From Ancylostoma caninum (lineage: Eukaryota > Nematoda > Chromadorea > Rhabditida > Ancylostomatidae): a stretch of DNA of 64,000 nt. The stretch is from contig JBAJFG010000016.1 in assembly GCA_037903475.1 (NCBI GenBank), positions 248,001-312,000 on the forward strand, in the 5' to 3' direction. The notes below the pieces were generated by a model. It worked only from the letters and a program-made list of their open reading frames with translations. It was not told where the DNA came from and searched no databases. The first letter of the stretch is position 1. Each line of letters begins with the position of its first letter. The translations under genes and the position numbers were made by a program. Positions 1 through 13,800 of this stretch are shown one piece after another.

Positions 1-1745
1 TTCCAGTTTAGTTCGCATTTGCCCTCTTCCATCCTTCCTCAGACAAACCATCCCCCATTCCTCGCCATCACCTCACCGCCACTTTGAAATCTTGGTACGA
101 AAATCGAATTACGCCCTAAAGTACACTCCAAAATTTGCTGTGTCCTTGTTTTACTGAATCCACATCCTTCAAGGCAGCAGCCATTTCTCCAGGCTATTCG
201 TCGACGACTCAAATAAAAGTCTCATTTAGAATGCACATATTCGCTCTGTCAGGAACGATGTCTGTTTATGCGACGACTGCTGCGTTCGGCTGGAAATTTT
301 CTATTAATTTCTCACCACCGCTTTCCAACAGAACCTCTCATCATTTTCTATCAGCATAAATATTCCAGATTTTCGTCCATATATCAACCCAAGACAGGTT
401 TCACGTGCTAGTAATCCTTCTGTGAGAAGCTCGCCTAATCACGCGTTCTATTGGTTGCCTGTTTTTTTTTTCACATTTTGGTACTGGATTGTTCGATGAA
501 GCTTACATTCATTTGATTTGTGGCCATCTTGTTTGTTATCTAAGTATATAAATAAATAAATAAGCATGGTTTTTAAATGATGAATACTTCAAGATAATTT
601 TTCGAGGAATTTAATTTTGGAACTAGTGCAAGACATGATTTTATAACAAGCATGTACAACTGAAATAAATCTGGATTAGAGCCAAAGTCAATTTTTGCCC
701 ACAACATCCAGCAAATCAATTTGAGAAGTCCCTAGTCCACTCTTACAAAAAGTTCTCACATTTTTGCCAAGAAATCCTGTTGCCTTTCCACAGTGATATC
801 ATGCTGCGTCAGAAACAGCACTGATTCAGCAAAAACTTGAAAAGAATTCAATATAGCGGAACAATTTCAAAGGAAACCAGTGAGTCACTAGCGATGCCCA
901 GGCAATAATTGGCGAAGGTTTATGCGTAGGTTCTGTAAAACTCCAAAAAATGAAAAGACCCATGGAACTAGAAGAAAATGTACAAATTCTACGGATCTAA
1001 ACTTCTATGAAAAAAAATCCACTTTTCGACAATCAAAAAAAATTTCAATAATTATATTCTTGTGTGAGTGTTAGCTTACCCTTAAGTGTTGAGAGATTTT
1101 TGAAACATTCAAACTTTTGAAAATTACTCGACGAGAAGCCCAGCTAGTTAAAAAGCATCATAACCGTTTCGTCTCTTTTTTCTCTTTTTTTTTCTTAGAA
1201 ATTTGGTGAAAAAAATTCACCTTCACGAAAGTTTTCCACATTTTGATGTTGAAGAAAGAGGAATGTGAGTTTTTATTCGAGAACTTACCTTTTACCTGAA
1301 TTAAAAACTTTGAGAAACAGCTGCACGAAAGAGTTCGTGAGTGAGACTAGGAACACAAGTATTATAAAGTATAGTAGTAACAATAAAATATATAGCACAG
1401 GCATAGAAAACATATTATAATAACATTAATAAGAAGTGAGAGATTGGTGGGTCCAAAAATTGAGGTAACTACGCTGATTTCTAAACATTTATGTTCACAT
1501 TCTTTTTAATAAATAATGAGTGGGATTCTAATATCTTTCTCGGATTCCATATCCATTTTCCCATCCAGTTCTCCTCCTAACTCATTTCCGAAGAACTGGT
1601 TACCCTCTAAACTCAATTATGTATCACTCAAAACGAAGCTTTCAAGAACCTCCACTTCGGACAATCCATGGCATAGGGCAATTTTCCCTACCTAACTACT
1701 GCTTCTATGTAGTACATGTTTATGGATTCATGAAGGAAACCTTAC
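1..1745. other. Hemicentin intron sequence, left edge
   Basis: AT-rich sequence with a short (AAAT)n run near 550. I find no Ig-type exon on the minus strand and no plus-strand gene. It is read as the start of the next him-4 intron, whose far exon is outside the window. Confidence 0.5.
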
Positions 1746-1861
1746 CAGTCGCCATAATGTTGTCGTCCTGTCATCACCAGAGTTGGCTACGTCACATGAC
1801 AATGTCACAGCTTTTCCGACCACAACCTCAATAGACTCGTCCGATCCAACTTTTGGTGGAG
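1746..1861 (-). CDS. him-4: Hemicentin exon 44: first half of Ig domain 14
   Basis: After a 4,040-nt intron (1862-5901), a TTTCAG acceptor precedes an exon that completes the phase-1 codon. It encodes APPKVGSDE, then VTLSCDVAN and TLWRL: the Ig linker proline pair, first cysteine and core tryptophan. It ends in phase 0 at a CTG|GTAAGG donor. The following exon must lie left of position 1, because I see no Ig coding sequence on the minus strand in 1-1745. Confidence 0.85.
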
Positions 1862-4800
1862 CTGAAAATGAACATAAAACTTTTTTTGCAACGGATAAAT
1901 TCCATAAACTCTCGTGCGGTCCCAGCGAGGCCCGCTACGCTTTGTGTGAATCAGCTGCTTCATGTCCTACACCCAATTATCCTGCAAATCTGCACTTTTT
2001 AGTATTGTCGTTATTGTGTTCCAGGCATGAAGGGAATTTCCTAGATCGTGGATATAGAAAGAGCCATTAAGCCCTTTTTCTATTCTGTTTTTGCTTGGAC
2101 CTCGGTTGCCGCGACAACAAACGCACATTGATTGCGCCGCCCAGCTGGCTGACCACTGCTTTCCAGCAAGGCTTCCCACTTCACTTCTTTGCCATTTCTT
2201 CTGAAAAACACCTCAAACCAATTCGCGCTTCTGTTCCTCCTTTCACTGATGTGTGTACCAACCCTGAATGCCATTCCTGTTTCACGGAATAATCCTAGTG
2301 TGCTTTCAGATGAAGCTCGACTTCGATCTCAACAAAAAAGGCGCGCCGGAGCCGGAAGTGAAACAGCCGAATGCGAAAGAAGCAGAAGAACAGGTATGCT
2401 CGGAAGTTCTGCAAACTAATGAATGCTGCAAAAAAGCTGCACTTTTCTCGCAAAATAGAGCAGTCCAAATTTCGCAGAACTTGGCCAAATGCCCGAATTC
2501 CGGATGAATTCCTCAATCAACACCGCTTTTGCAGCAACGAAGCAGCAGCCCACCGCCAGTGAATGCGAACGAAACCGACTATCCAGTAATTGACAACAAC
2601 GTGGGGATGAACTGGTATCTCATCGCAAAAATGGGAAACATCCAATTTCTGCTGTCATGTGTAAGTTAATCTATGGAAACGTTGTCATATGTCTTCCAGA
2701 AAAAAATTCTGACGTTTCCAGATTGCCTCCGTGTCACTTCTTGCAACAATGAGTATCATCGGCTTCTCGCTGTTGCGTTTTACCTCGTCCGCCTGGACCA
2801 CCTACCTCATGTCGACAGCCTACATTGCCGTCAGAGCGTAAGAAATACTCATTCTTTCTATAAATTCAACGCTAACAAGTAATCATTGAACGAGCACGTG
2901 TCTGATTGGATTTTTGCCGTCCCATTATGAATTGAGAGCACCAGACAAAACAATTCACTCCGGCTCACCAGAGATCACCTACAACCCGTGTGTCACGCGA
3001 AAACTGCTCTGGATTTATTCGTTTCCGGAGCAACGAGCTATTAAATGAGGAAATTTGCATTCCAAGTGATAGGATTAGAATCATTACGCATGCAAGCCGC
3101 GAAAAAAAATCCCTTACATTTTTAACAGATCCTAGATCCTATCCAGCAAGTAGCTGTGTTCCATGAATAATCACTGCAAGAAAGCAATGGGAAACATGTG
3201 GCTAGGATTGAGAACCGTGAGAATGCACCTGGTTCCCAATACGTGTGACTAATGCAAGGAGTAAAGAACCAGTAAACGAATAAAAATCCCGCAAGATATC
3301 TAAATGTCTTGCCTTGCTTCCGAGACAGAAGACATTAAAAATAGCTTTCTTACAAACTATTACTACTTCTCAAATATTCAGGGATCTAAGATCCACAAGG
3401 GCTTGAAGTTGTGAGAGCGAGGTAGGAGTGAAAGGCCGGGGGTACATTCCTTCTAACAAAAGAGGAAATCCATGAATTGATCGAAAAAAAAGGACTTTCA
3501 TAGGGATTTCGTGGATATCTTGCAAGTGCACATCTGGCAGCATAATTTTGTGAGAAAAAATCTCAGTTTCTACTGAAAACATGGCGCAGATAGCAGTAAA
3601 AAAATCCTTAAGAAGAACTTTTCCAGGGGAAGATGGCGCTCTTACCCACATGTGATCGCTTACTGTGGAATGGTGATGTTCCAGACAGTCATTTACATGA
3701 GCAGCCTTTGCTGGGTGGCCTACTCACTCTATGGAGCTGAATACCAGCTTCATACCAGTTTCCGTACAGGTACTGTTTGTATGGAACATTTTTGTGCTCC
3801 ACATATCCTGAAAAACACCACATCCAGACGCGATGTTCTCCACTGCAAATCCAAATGCCCTCCTCGCTCTCATCGTAGTGGAGATGGTCTCGTTGATGGG
3901 CACCGTGTTCACTGGTGTGTTCGGAATGATCGCTTGCTGTCGTGGACTTGGCAAGATGCTCCATCACATGGAACAGCTGATTGTGGTGAGTCCAGATCCA
4001 GTCAGACACTCAAATCCCAAACAATCCAGCATTTCCAGGCTGGCCGATACACCGCCCCGGCCCCACACATCACTGTGCGCTCGCTCTAATGTCTGGATTC
4101 ATTCGATGACGGAGGAGTTGATAAGAAGTTGTTTACCCTCATCGCCGTCGTACGTGTTACCTGTGTCGGTGTTGTGATCCAGAGACGTTCCAGAGTGTAT
4201 ATTATCTTTTTTTTTCGGTACAATCTTGCTTGCTATCGGTAGCAAATGCAAATAGGCGAGCCCACGTAGTCCACGTATAGTTCCACGTTTACACCGAACA
4301 ATGTATCCATGGTTGCCCAGGGTAAAATCCAGGAGCAACGAACGCTTGTTAAGTACTTCTCCACAGTAGTCCATTAGTTGACTAATTCCCATGCGACCAG
4401 ACAAGCCGCTAGTGCTTACATGCGTCTTCGACGAACAAATGTACTATAAAAACGAACTCGGCCCGCATTCTTGGCTCGTTCAATCAGCCATCCATTAAGG
4501 TTCCTCCAGAACACCACCAACAAATGAACTCACAACAAAACGCGAAATTTAAATGCCCGATGAAATTTGTTGGAGTTTACATTCAAATATCCTTTGTCAG
4601 TTGACTTCTGTGCTGACATGAGTCTACTTAAACGTGTTAATGTAAATAATAAAGATCCTTAAACGGTCTGGACAATCCTCTTAATGCTGGTGTGCTGTAG
4701 TAAACAAGCACACGCTAATATGCGGAGAAAAAGTGACGAAAGATTGCCAACAATATTAGCAACATGACTCAAGCGGCTTGGAAGATTAAAAGCGAAACAT

Positions 4801-7800
4801 GAGACAGCAAACAATCCTGAAATCTCATGGGGTGTCGTAGGAAGAAATGTTTTCGTCTTATAACGTCATTGGAAAATCCACCACATATATGCTCAAGAGA
4901 TCCACAACGCTAGACAAAAACCTGGTAAAGCACCTGGATAAGTATAAAAACCGTTAGATAATCCAGGAAACATTCTCAACAGTTCAGCGTTTTTAAAGAT
5001 GTCAAGGTGGCTATGTGATAAAAAAGCACAAAAAAGGAGTAAAATAGACTTAAACTGTGAATACAGGACGATTTGAGTCCTAGACCGCGGCTAAGATGGA
5101 TAACCTCTACGGTCCTGGATTCCTTATCCACCTATGGGAGCCCAGAAACTCCAGGGATTTCATTCTGAACTCAGTAGTTGCCTCGGACCCACTCACGTTC
5201 CAGGTGGGAGGGCAGATAATGAAAAATATGGGTTCCTTCCGGGAAAAACGGATCATAGCGGAGGTACAGAAGCAAAGGGTTCCTCTTCAGAATCTATTAT
5301 TTAGTTGAATGATTTAAAAATTATTACTCATCCTACTTCCTGGATCGTCACTGCTCACGAGCATTTACTAGACCACTATTCATTTAAAATACTGGAATTC
5401 GTCCAGTTCTGCTTGTATTGCCACTATCTCTCGGTCCGAGTCGAATTTAAGGGCGTAATCCTAGCACCCAAGTCAATAACTCCAGAACAAGCTCAGGTTG
5501 TAATTCCTCGTATTTACTCAACAGCCGCGGACTCCGAATTTGATATGCGGACCTTGTGAGCACACAGCTGGCTCGCCTCCGGGATTATAATACTAACCTA
5601 GTCGTCTCAGGACATTACATACCCTTGGGAAATGTAGCAGGCGCATACAAACAAGGATAGGTCAGAAATAAGGTTAAGGTCGCGTCTACGCCCACGAGCT
5701 GGAGGTGGATTACAAACGGTATTGGACATAATCATTCCTCTAGAAAAAATAAAAAATCATTTGAATACCCCTCATTTTTCTGGAAGTCCCCCTTTTCCTG
5801 AAACAAAACAAAAATATGGGAACAGACCACACATGATCCTTCCAAGACCACCCACAGACTCTAGAAAAGCGGTCAGGTAACACCAGATTACAAACGCTCA
5901 CCTCGAACAATTAGCTCAATGTCGACATCCAGACTTCCAGCCTTATGCTGAGCAACACAGTGGTATGTTCCAGCGTGATCCACGGTACTGTTGTCGATGA
6001 CTAGCTGAGAACACTGACGTTGAGCTCTGGATCAAGAAAACCAAAGAAAAACCATAGCCACTCACCAAATCACCACTTTCGGACAACTCAATGCCCCTTA
6101 TATTTTCACCAGGATTCAAAATTCGCCCTCCAACGACCCAGTTAACAGTGGGAGCAGGGTGGCCGCTCACTGGGCAACCCAACTCAACTCGCTGCCCTTC
6201 GAACACAGTGACTTTTCGCTTCCATTCGCTCTCGTCAACGTTTAGGGGAACTGAAAAGGGCTATCCTTGGTAGTGTCTCATTTCAGAAATTCGAAATTTT
6301 CCAATTAGAATTTACCTATGACTTCAACATCAAACGTCTTGCTGCTTTCTCCTGCCAAGTTACGAGCCACACATTTATACACACCAGCATCTGTGGTACG
6401 GGCCTGGAAAAGTTCAGAGAGCTTAGCTTGGATAAGGAGAGATGTAAAAATGACCAGTAGAAGAAAAATAGTTGAAGAAACGCATTATCACAATGGTTAG
6501 GGCCGAAAAATTCTGTTCGCAGACCTTAAGGATTATTAGGATATAATTGTAGCCGCAACCACACGCTTCACTTTTTGGACTAATGCGAGGAATTACAATA
6601 ATTCAAAAGCAAAAAAAAACTCGACAGAACAACTGTGTGAACTTCTAGTTCACAGATGTAACCAAAGAGGAAATTCTCAGAGAAGTCCAAGCTAAGAAGA
6701 TGCTTCTGGATCTCCAGGCTATGAAGATGCTTCTGGGTAGCTATGGCTATGTTTATTTATCTAATTTATTTATTATTTATGTTGAAGAAAATCAAAATAT
6801 GCCACAATTTTAAAACAGAAATCCTACGTTGAGGAACATGGAGTGGTATCCATAACAGAGCAACGGAAAGGAACAACCATTTTTACATTGAGCTAGAAGT
6901 TTAAAAAAGCTATGAAGGCATCCTGAGATCAAGGGACTCTTACAACATAAGAGTTTGTAGAGCATGCGTGAAGTGGTGGAAAGTTCAGGATAAGAATGGT
7001 GAGTTATGCCACTGGGGACAGCTATGAGTTGCTCAGCTAGCGAGTATCCATTAAACAAATAGTTCTAAATCTCAAGTGACACCCACAAAATTTACCCTCT
7101 AAAACAATCAATCCAGGATGAGAATTAAAAAAGTTGAAATGAGATACCACCATTTCATGGATTTTGTTGCACTTAGCATTAGGCTAGCAAGAACACCAAT
7201 ATCACGGAGAGGTTAAAAAATGAGTATCATTTAGATCTTTGAGTAACAAGAGTTCTAGAAAAATCCTTCAGTAACAGTAGAAGAAAGGAAATGCACAAGA
7301 TATTTATTTTAAGACTTCAAGGACTGTAAATCAAAATCATAAATTTAACTGCAGTTTATGAAACAAAAAGAATCACCTTAATAACATGCAACCTTCGCTT
7401 GTCCTCGGACAAAATCACATTAGGATCACCGTCCGACATTACAGTGTCGTCCAGGTACCAAGTGATCTGAAAAAGTAACATTTTGTATCTCTAAAAAACA
7501 ACCAGACGTGACAACTAACCGTTGGAAGCGGCGTACTGAATACAGGACAGTACAGACTGAAAGGCTGATGGATTTTCACGGATTCAAGGACGACGCTGTC
7601 CTGATCCGGAATGTCGGGTGGCACTGGAATCAAAGACAAGATAATTTGAACTCTGTGCGGGAGTTGAAGGTATCACGAGGGTGTAACCTTACCAATAACA
7701 CTGAGTCGGATGACTTTCTCAGTTTTACCAGCTGGATTTGAAGCTTTACAAGTATAAAAAGCGGCATCCTCTTTGTTAACTGACTGTATAATAAGAGTAC

Positions 7801-10800
7801 CACCTGAAGTATTCGTTTATATGTATAGTAAATTGCTTAATGAGGCACTTTGCAAGAATAGCACTACCGTTCACTGATACACCAGGGGTGGATTCTGTAA
7901 TAGGTACACCACGCCTGGACCACTGAATTTCTGCTGGAGGACTAGCCTCGACATGGCACCGGATTTCCACCTCAAATACTTAAATTAGAAAGGCAGTAAC
8001 AGTAAAAGACCTTCGTTCTAACTCACTAGATCACCCTCCACAGAAGTGTAGTTGGTAATCGTGGCCGGGAGGATAACAGGTGGTTCTGCAAAATTCAGAA
8101 AATTACCAGGAAAAACAGAGCAGCCGGTTTGGCACCAACCTTGCACAACAACGGTGGTAACACGGCTGTCACTTCCAACGGCATTTGTCACTTCACAAGT
8201 GTACTGACCACCATGATTCGTCTGAAATACAGTCTAGTAGTTTAGTAATGTGTCACGCAATATAACCTACACGTTTTTAACCACTTGAGGTGTTTTGGCA
8301 AGAGAAAAACATCCTAGCCTCACAAGTGATAGCATTTGTCATTGGATTTACCTTGGGTAGATGCAATAGAGCTTGTAAGTTTACCGCTTGTCTGCCATTC
8401 ATGAACAAACACACATAGAGGTTTTTGGGTAAGATGAGAGGAACATTTCTGTTCAAGACCACTGCTTTCTAATGAAGAATGCAGGCCCAACGCAGACACA
8501 GATAATTGAGATTACCCAGGGTAAATGTGCTAACGCATCCAATTTTAACCATTATCTGGCACCCGTTAAGATGTTCACTGACACTTGACTACGCTGATAT
8601 CCATGGTTGATGATGCCCATAGGTATGAGATTACCCAACGTTCTAATGATGCATCCGGGTCCAGAATGCGTCGTCCAGAAATGCTACGAAGTTGTTCTAT
8701 AAATCAGATGAAAAACATTGCATTGGTTTACAATTTATTCTTCATTACTAGTACTACACAAATTCCAAATGTCTGTTGCTGAAACTTATGATCAATTTCA
8801 AGAGATTTTCACCCTAAAATTCCGCCTGTCTTTGCTTCGTTTTTAATGAGAAACCCTTTCCAACAGCCCCTTCCCTTCACTGTTCCACTCTCTCAAACCG
8901 GATGTATCAAGGAGGTAAGAAATGGTAAACGTGCTAACGGATCCAGATCTATCCTTCACCTGGTACCCATTAACATGTTTACCGATAGGTGATGTTGTGT
9001 ATAACCGCCTGCAACATATGGGTATGGGACTACCCGGCTTTCTATTGAGGTATCCGTGCCTTGAGATAGCCATAGACAGAAGCACATCTCTCTAATTATA
9101 AAATTCTGGGAACACTTGTCATTTCTCCTAAAGCAAACGTTGGAAAGCATTCGCTTAAGTTAAAGATGGTCAATGTTCGAAAATTCGATGAAATAGCAGA
9201 ATTTTCGAGCAAAGATCCTCTGCGCTATTCATCAGATATATGCAGCAGAGTTACCACGGTAATTAGGTTTTAATCAAACTAGGCACTTGTTTAGTTTTAG
9301 TTTTAACCCTGCTTACATGTACTTTTATCTAATTTGTATTCATCAGATGTTCAATTTTCTCCAATTTGGAGCACCATTACTCTATTATTCAAATTAGTGC
9401 ACAAATAAGTATAATAAATATCTACGTAAACGAATCGGAATCACATGCATTCAATTGAGAAAATTTTTAAAAAGAAAATATTCAAAAAATACAACAATAT
9501 TACCTGTGTGTTCATAATCCGGAGTGTACCAGCAGAGTCGATCATGGTCGTGTCCGTTTCTTCCTGACCAATCTGGAAATAATAGTACCTGGATGATTCA
9601 CATCGGAATTTCTGGAAGACAGTACAACAGATACGCTACCTGTATACCATCCTTCTTCCATATTCTTTCAGGTTCTGGTGTTCCTCTGGCTTTGCATGGA
9701 ATTTCCAGAGTCAATCCTTTCACTACATCGATAGTTCCAGGGGTTTCAGAGACGATTTGTGGCTTTTCGTGGACCTGCAACAGATGCTGGAATAATTTTA
9801 GGATCCAGAAATCATTCTCAACAAGTAGAAGGTCACAACTATCTCTGGCTCCCGTGGATCCATGATGATATGGATGTCCAGGGAAGTACTCAGAGCCATA
9901 AATACAGTGTTACACTAGAGTATCCTAGTTTCAAATAGAAGAAAAAGTTCACCTCCAGACTGTATGTAATGGAGTCGTCTCCAGCAAGGTTGGACACAAG
10001 ACAGGTATAATGTCCAGTGTTATCCAGCTGAACCGATGGTAGGATCAGCTCTCCTTCCTCCGTAACCTCATGCTATAACAAATAAAATTTACCAGCTGAA
10101 AAGGCAGGATTGTATCCAGAAATTAGCATACATGTATGGCAATCGTATCCATGTTCTGGCCCTCATAGCTCCATATCCGTATTGGTGGCGGAATAGCACG
10201 AGCTGGACACGGAAGCGACACCGTCTCATTAACAAGTACAATCTTGCTGACTGTCTGGAAGTTTTCAGGATATTTAGCTGGATCAATCTGTGGTCTGGAT
10301 GCAATCCGCTAACCTGGCCACTGCCGTCGATAATCGGGGCGGTGTGTACGGTTAGAGTGACCACTCTTTCATCTTCTCCAGCTTCATTTGAGGCGACACA
10401 CTTCAGTTGACCTCTGGAAAGGGATGAGCATATCCCTTTCTGGATAGGTTATGTGTGAAAAGACTTAAAGTCCTGAAAACCTGCCTATGGATCTCCTCTG
10501 CATCTTCAATCGTTAGTGCGCCATTCTCATCCACGTAACCACCTTCGAACGGTTCACCATTCAAATACCTACAATAACGTCTTCCAGAAGAAGTAGGTAA
10601 TATTGTCAATTCCTACTCCTGCTGCAAATCAAACCATTTGATCTCCGGCATAGGATCCATGTATACATCGCAAGGAATGGTCACAGGAGTGCCCTGGATG
10701 AGGTTGAACGAGCTTTGGCCAGGCGATATCACAGGAACTGCGATGACGCTTACGTAAGTTGACTGGAACAAGTATGGATTGAAAATTTTCAGGAGTAGGA

Positions 10801-13800
10801 CGAACAAGGATGAGTTGACGCTTATATTCAATTTGGACAACACTCAAAGTATACTAATTTCCTAAAACAGGAGCAAAATTCATAAAATCTCCGGAAAAAA
10901 GGATCTGAAAATTCCTGGGTCCGACCATTGTACGTGAAATAATTCAAGGATTGGATGGATATGGAAGAGAAGCTCACGTTTTCATTTAATTTGGGCGGCA
11001 TTCAAGGCATAATTACTTCCTCAGATATAAGTAAAATCCATAAAATCCCGGGGAAAAATACCTACACCGACGTAAATGTCCTCGGTCAGATAACCATACG
11101 TAGAATAATTCAAGGATTGGATGGATATGGATGAGAATTTGACGCTTCTGTTTAATTTAGATGACATTCAAAGAATACAGAATTTCTCAAACATGAGTAA
11201 AATCCACAAAATCTCAGGAAAGAAATATATAAAAAGTCACAGGCCAAATAAGTAACTGTAGATAATTTTAATACATCTGCCAAAATCGTTGTTTTCCGAG
11301 GCCCAAAAGCTACCTACTAGTACAATATCCTGAAATTTTAGATATTCTACCTGCTCGCTTTCTCCAGCCGGGTTCATCGCCGTACAAGTATACGTTCCTG
11401 CACTGGCTTTGTCTGCGTTGATGATGACAAGAGTATTATCCTGCTGCAAATATTCCGATCTCCCACATGACTTCTGATAATCCAGTATCCGGAATTTTCC
11501 TCCTACCTCCAAAACGGTAACGTACATATCATAGCTCATACCGTGATAGTGTAATCCTTAGAATTGACACTGATAGGTCTGCCATCAAGACTCCAAGTGA
11601 CCGCCGGGGTTGGAGTGCCTCGTACCCGACAAGGCAATTCCATGCTCTGTCCCTCACGCACACTCAACTCAGCTGGTGGTTCATGTTCATCCACAATGAA
11701 CTCTGGCTTCTCTGAACACGTACGAACATGCACACAACAGACGTCTCACAGTTGGGGTAAGGGTATTGCACGCTTTGTGTGATTCAGAGTTGTGCGGAGG
11801 TGGCGGGGGCGGGGGACGGAGCTGTTAGCCGCCAGTACACCAGGAGGTGGTTACGGTAGCGTACGGTATGTTCGCCAATGAGGACGGTGGTTTCATCTTT
11901 ATCACACGAAGCATGCAATCATGCTTACAGAGGGATTGAATGAGCGACAATGGCAACATACTGATTAGCTGCACATTCACATTTAGTGTTGCATTGCCTG
12001 CTGGTGAGATCGCTGCACACGTGTATCGGCCCTCATCTGCTGGATTGCCGTTCCGGAGAAGGAGTGAGGAGCCGCCGCCTTCGATCTAGAAGAAATAGAG
12101 TACTTGTTCGTATATTTATTTATTTATTTATTTATTTAAACACACTCATTGGTGTATTAACAAATGAAAGCTTTACAAAAAACTACAAATTCTTCAAGCA
12201 TTCTCAAAATCTTTTGACAGGATGACGTTTTTTTTTTTGGTAGAATTTGGCCATGATGGACAAAAGGGCATTTAACCTCCGATGTGGGGGAAAAGCAGAC
12301 CAAAGGTTTAAAAAATGGAAGAGAAAACCAAGGGAATCTGGAAATGTTTAGAGGAAAACTGAATAAAATAAATAGGCTAGAAGATAAGATGAGATGGACT
12401 TTCCATTTTGCATGAGAAAGACCTACAATGATTGACGAACTGGGCTCGACGGGCACACCATCCTTGAACCACTTGATATCCGGTTTTGGTGTTCCAAGCA
12501 CAACAACACAAGAAAGACGAAGATCTTCTCCTTCGATCAGCTGTTCTTCCGGAGGCACGTGGCCAAGTACAGGAGAAACTGCGGATAGAAGTAATGAGGT
12601 CTTCCTCTCGGAGTAACGCACATATCAGAACGAGGGGGAGCTCTTACCTAATCCGATAATCATCACCATAGTGGTCTTGGACTGTTGTCCATATTCATTC
12701 TTGGCAATGCAGGTGAATCTCGTCTGATCCTCGAGCTGAGCGTCTGAAAGGGATTGGAATCAGGCAAAGTGTGGCAAAATTTATGGGGAATTCAAAAACT
12801 AACTCATAATGAGCAGATTCCCGTCAGGTAGTACAGTATATCGGGAATGGTCGATGTTTTCCAGTGGAACTCCATCCCTCTGCCAGCTGATCGTCGGTGG
12901 TGGATGGCCGATGGCTCGGCATTGGAGCGTAGCCTGTAGTGACCCAAACTTTTCAAAAGTAGCATGGATCGCAGAAAAAATATAAAAAATAGAACATGCA
13001 TTATGAATATCAAGTAAAGTACAAAATAAAGGAATAAATATGTAATTAGTGAAGAATCGACAAAAAAAAACCTGTCTCTCTATGTTCACTCGTACTGTTT
13101 CCGGTGATGGAACAATCGAGGGCATGCCTGAATGCATAACTTGCGAAAATGAAGACCACCTCGGAGAGACCACCCCAGAGAAACGCTAAATACCTACTTC
13201 CAACATCAACTTTCACAACACCAATGTCCCTTCCGGCAATATTTTCGGCAACACAGGAGTAGGAACCAGCATCGGTGTCTTGTGCACCCTGAAACAATCC
13301 TCATAGCTCCTTCCCGGTATTCCAGGGAGCTTCCAGACTCACCACCTAAGAAGAAAAAACTTACAGCTATACTCAGGTGAGCTCCATTGATTGTCATATA
13401 CTCATTACTGTTTTGCAATAGCTCCCGACCATTCCGGAACCATTGAATCTTTGGCTGAGGAGTTCCTTCCAGAATCTGAATGGATCAATCCTCGAGAAGA
13501 GCTCCGAAACAACTTTAGTAATGCTGTAACGTACTATACAGTCGAAAGATATGCTGTCTCCCCTTCCAATCATGGTCTTGCTTTGTTTCAGCTCAACGCG
13601 AGGTGCAACTTAAATAGAAATAAAAAATAAGAAGGCTCAGTGAAAACAAAGGAGAAACAAGGACAAAATCCTGGAAAACTTCAGGAGTATTACTTCCAGA
13701 ATCGACCTACCTGCCACATAAACAGTAGCTGAGTCGGCATGAGTTCCGGCTGCCGAAACGGCACGACATTCATAGACGCCGACATCTCTCGGTGAAGGAT

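Noticed and set aside
1..420. Degenerate transposase coding in the left edge
   Set aside because: Short open segments on both strands hinted at a mariner-like remnant, but no catalytic or helix-turn-helix motif could be read.
3689..4009. Long minus-strand open frames opposite the nested membrane-protein gene
   Set aside because: They are the antisense shadow of exons 4-5, which have matching splice sites, phase and hydrophobic segments on the plus strand.
5096..5559. Two consecutive plus-strand ORFs in the him-4 intron as a second nested gene
   Set aside because: No family motif, no splice sites to join them and no acceptor before the first ATG; kept only as an unexplained region.
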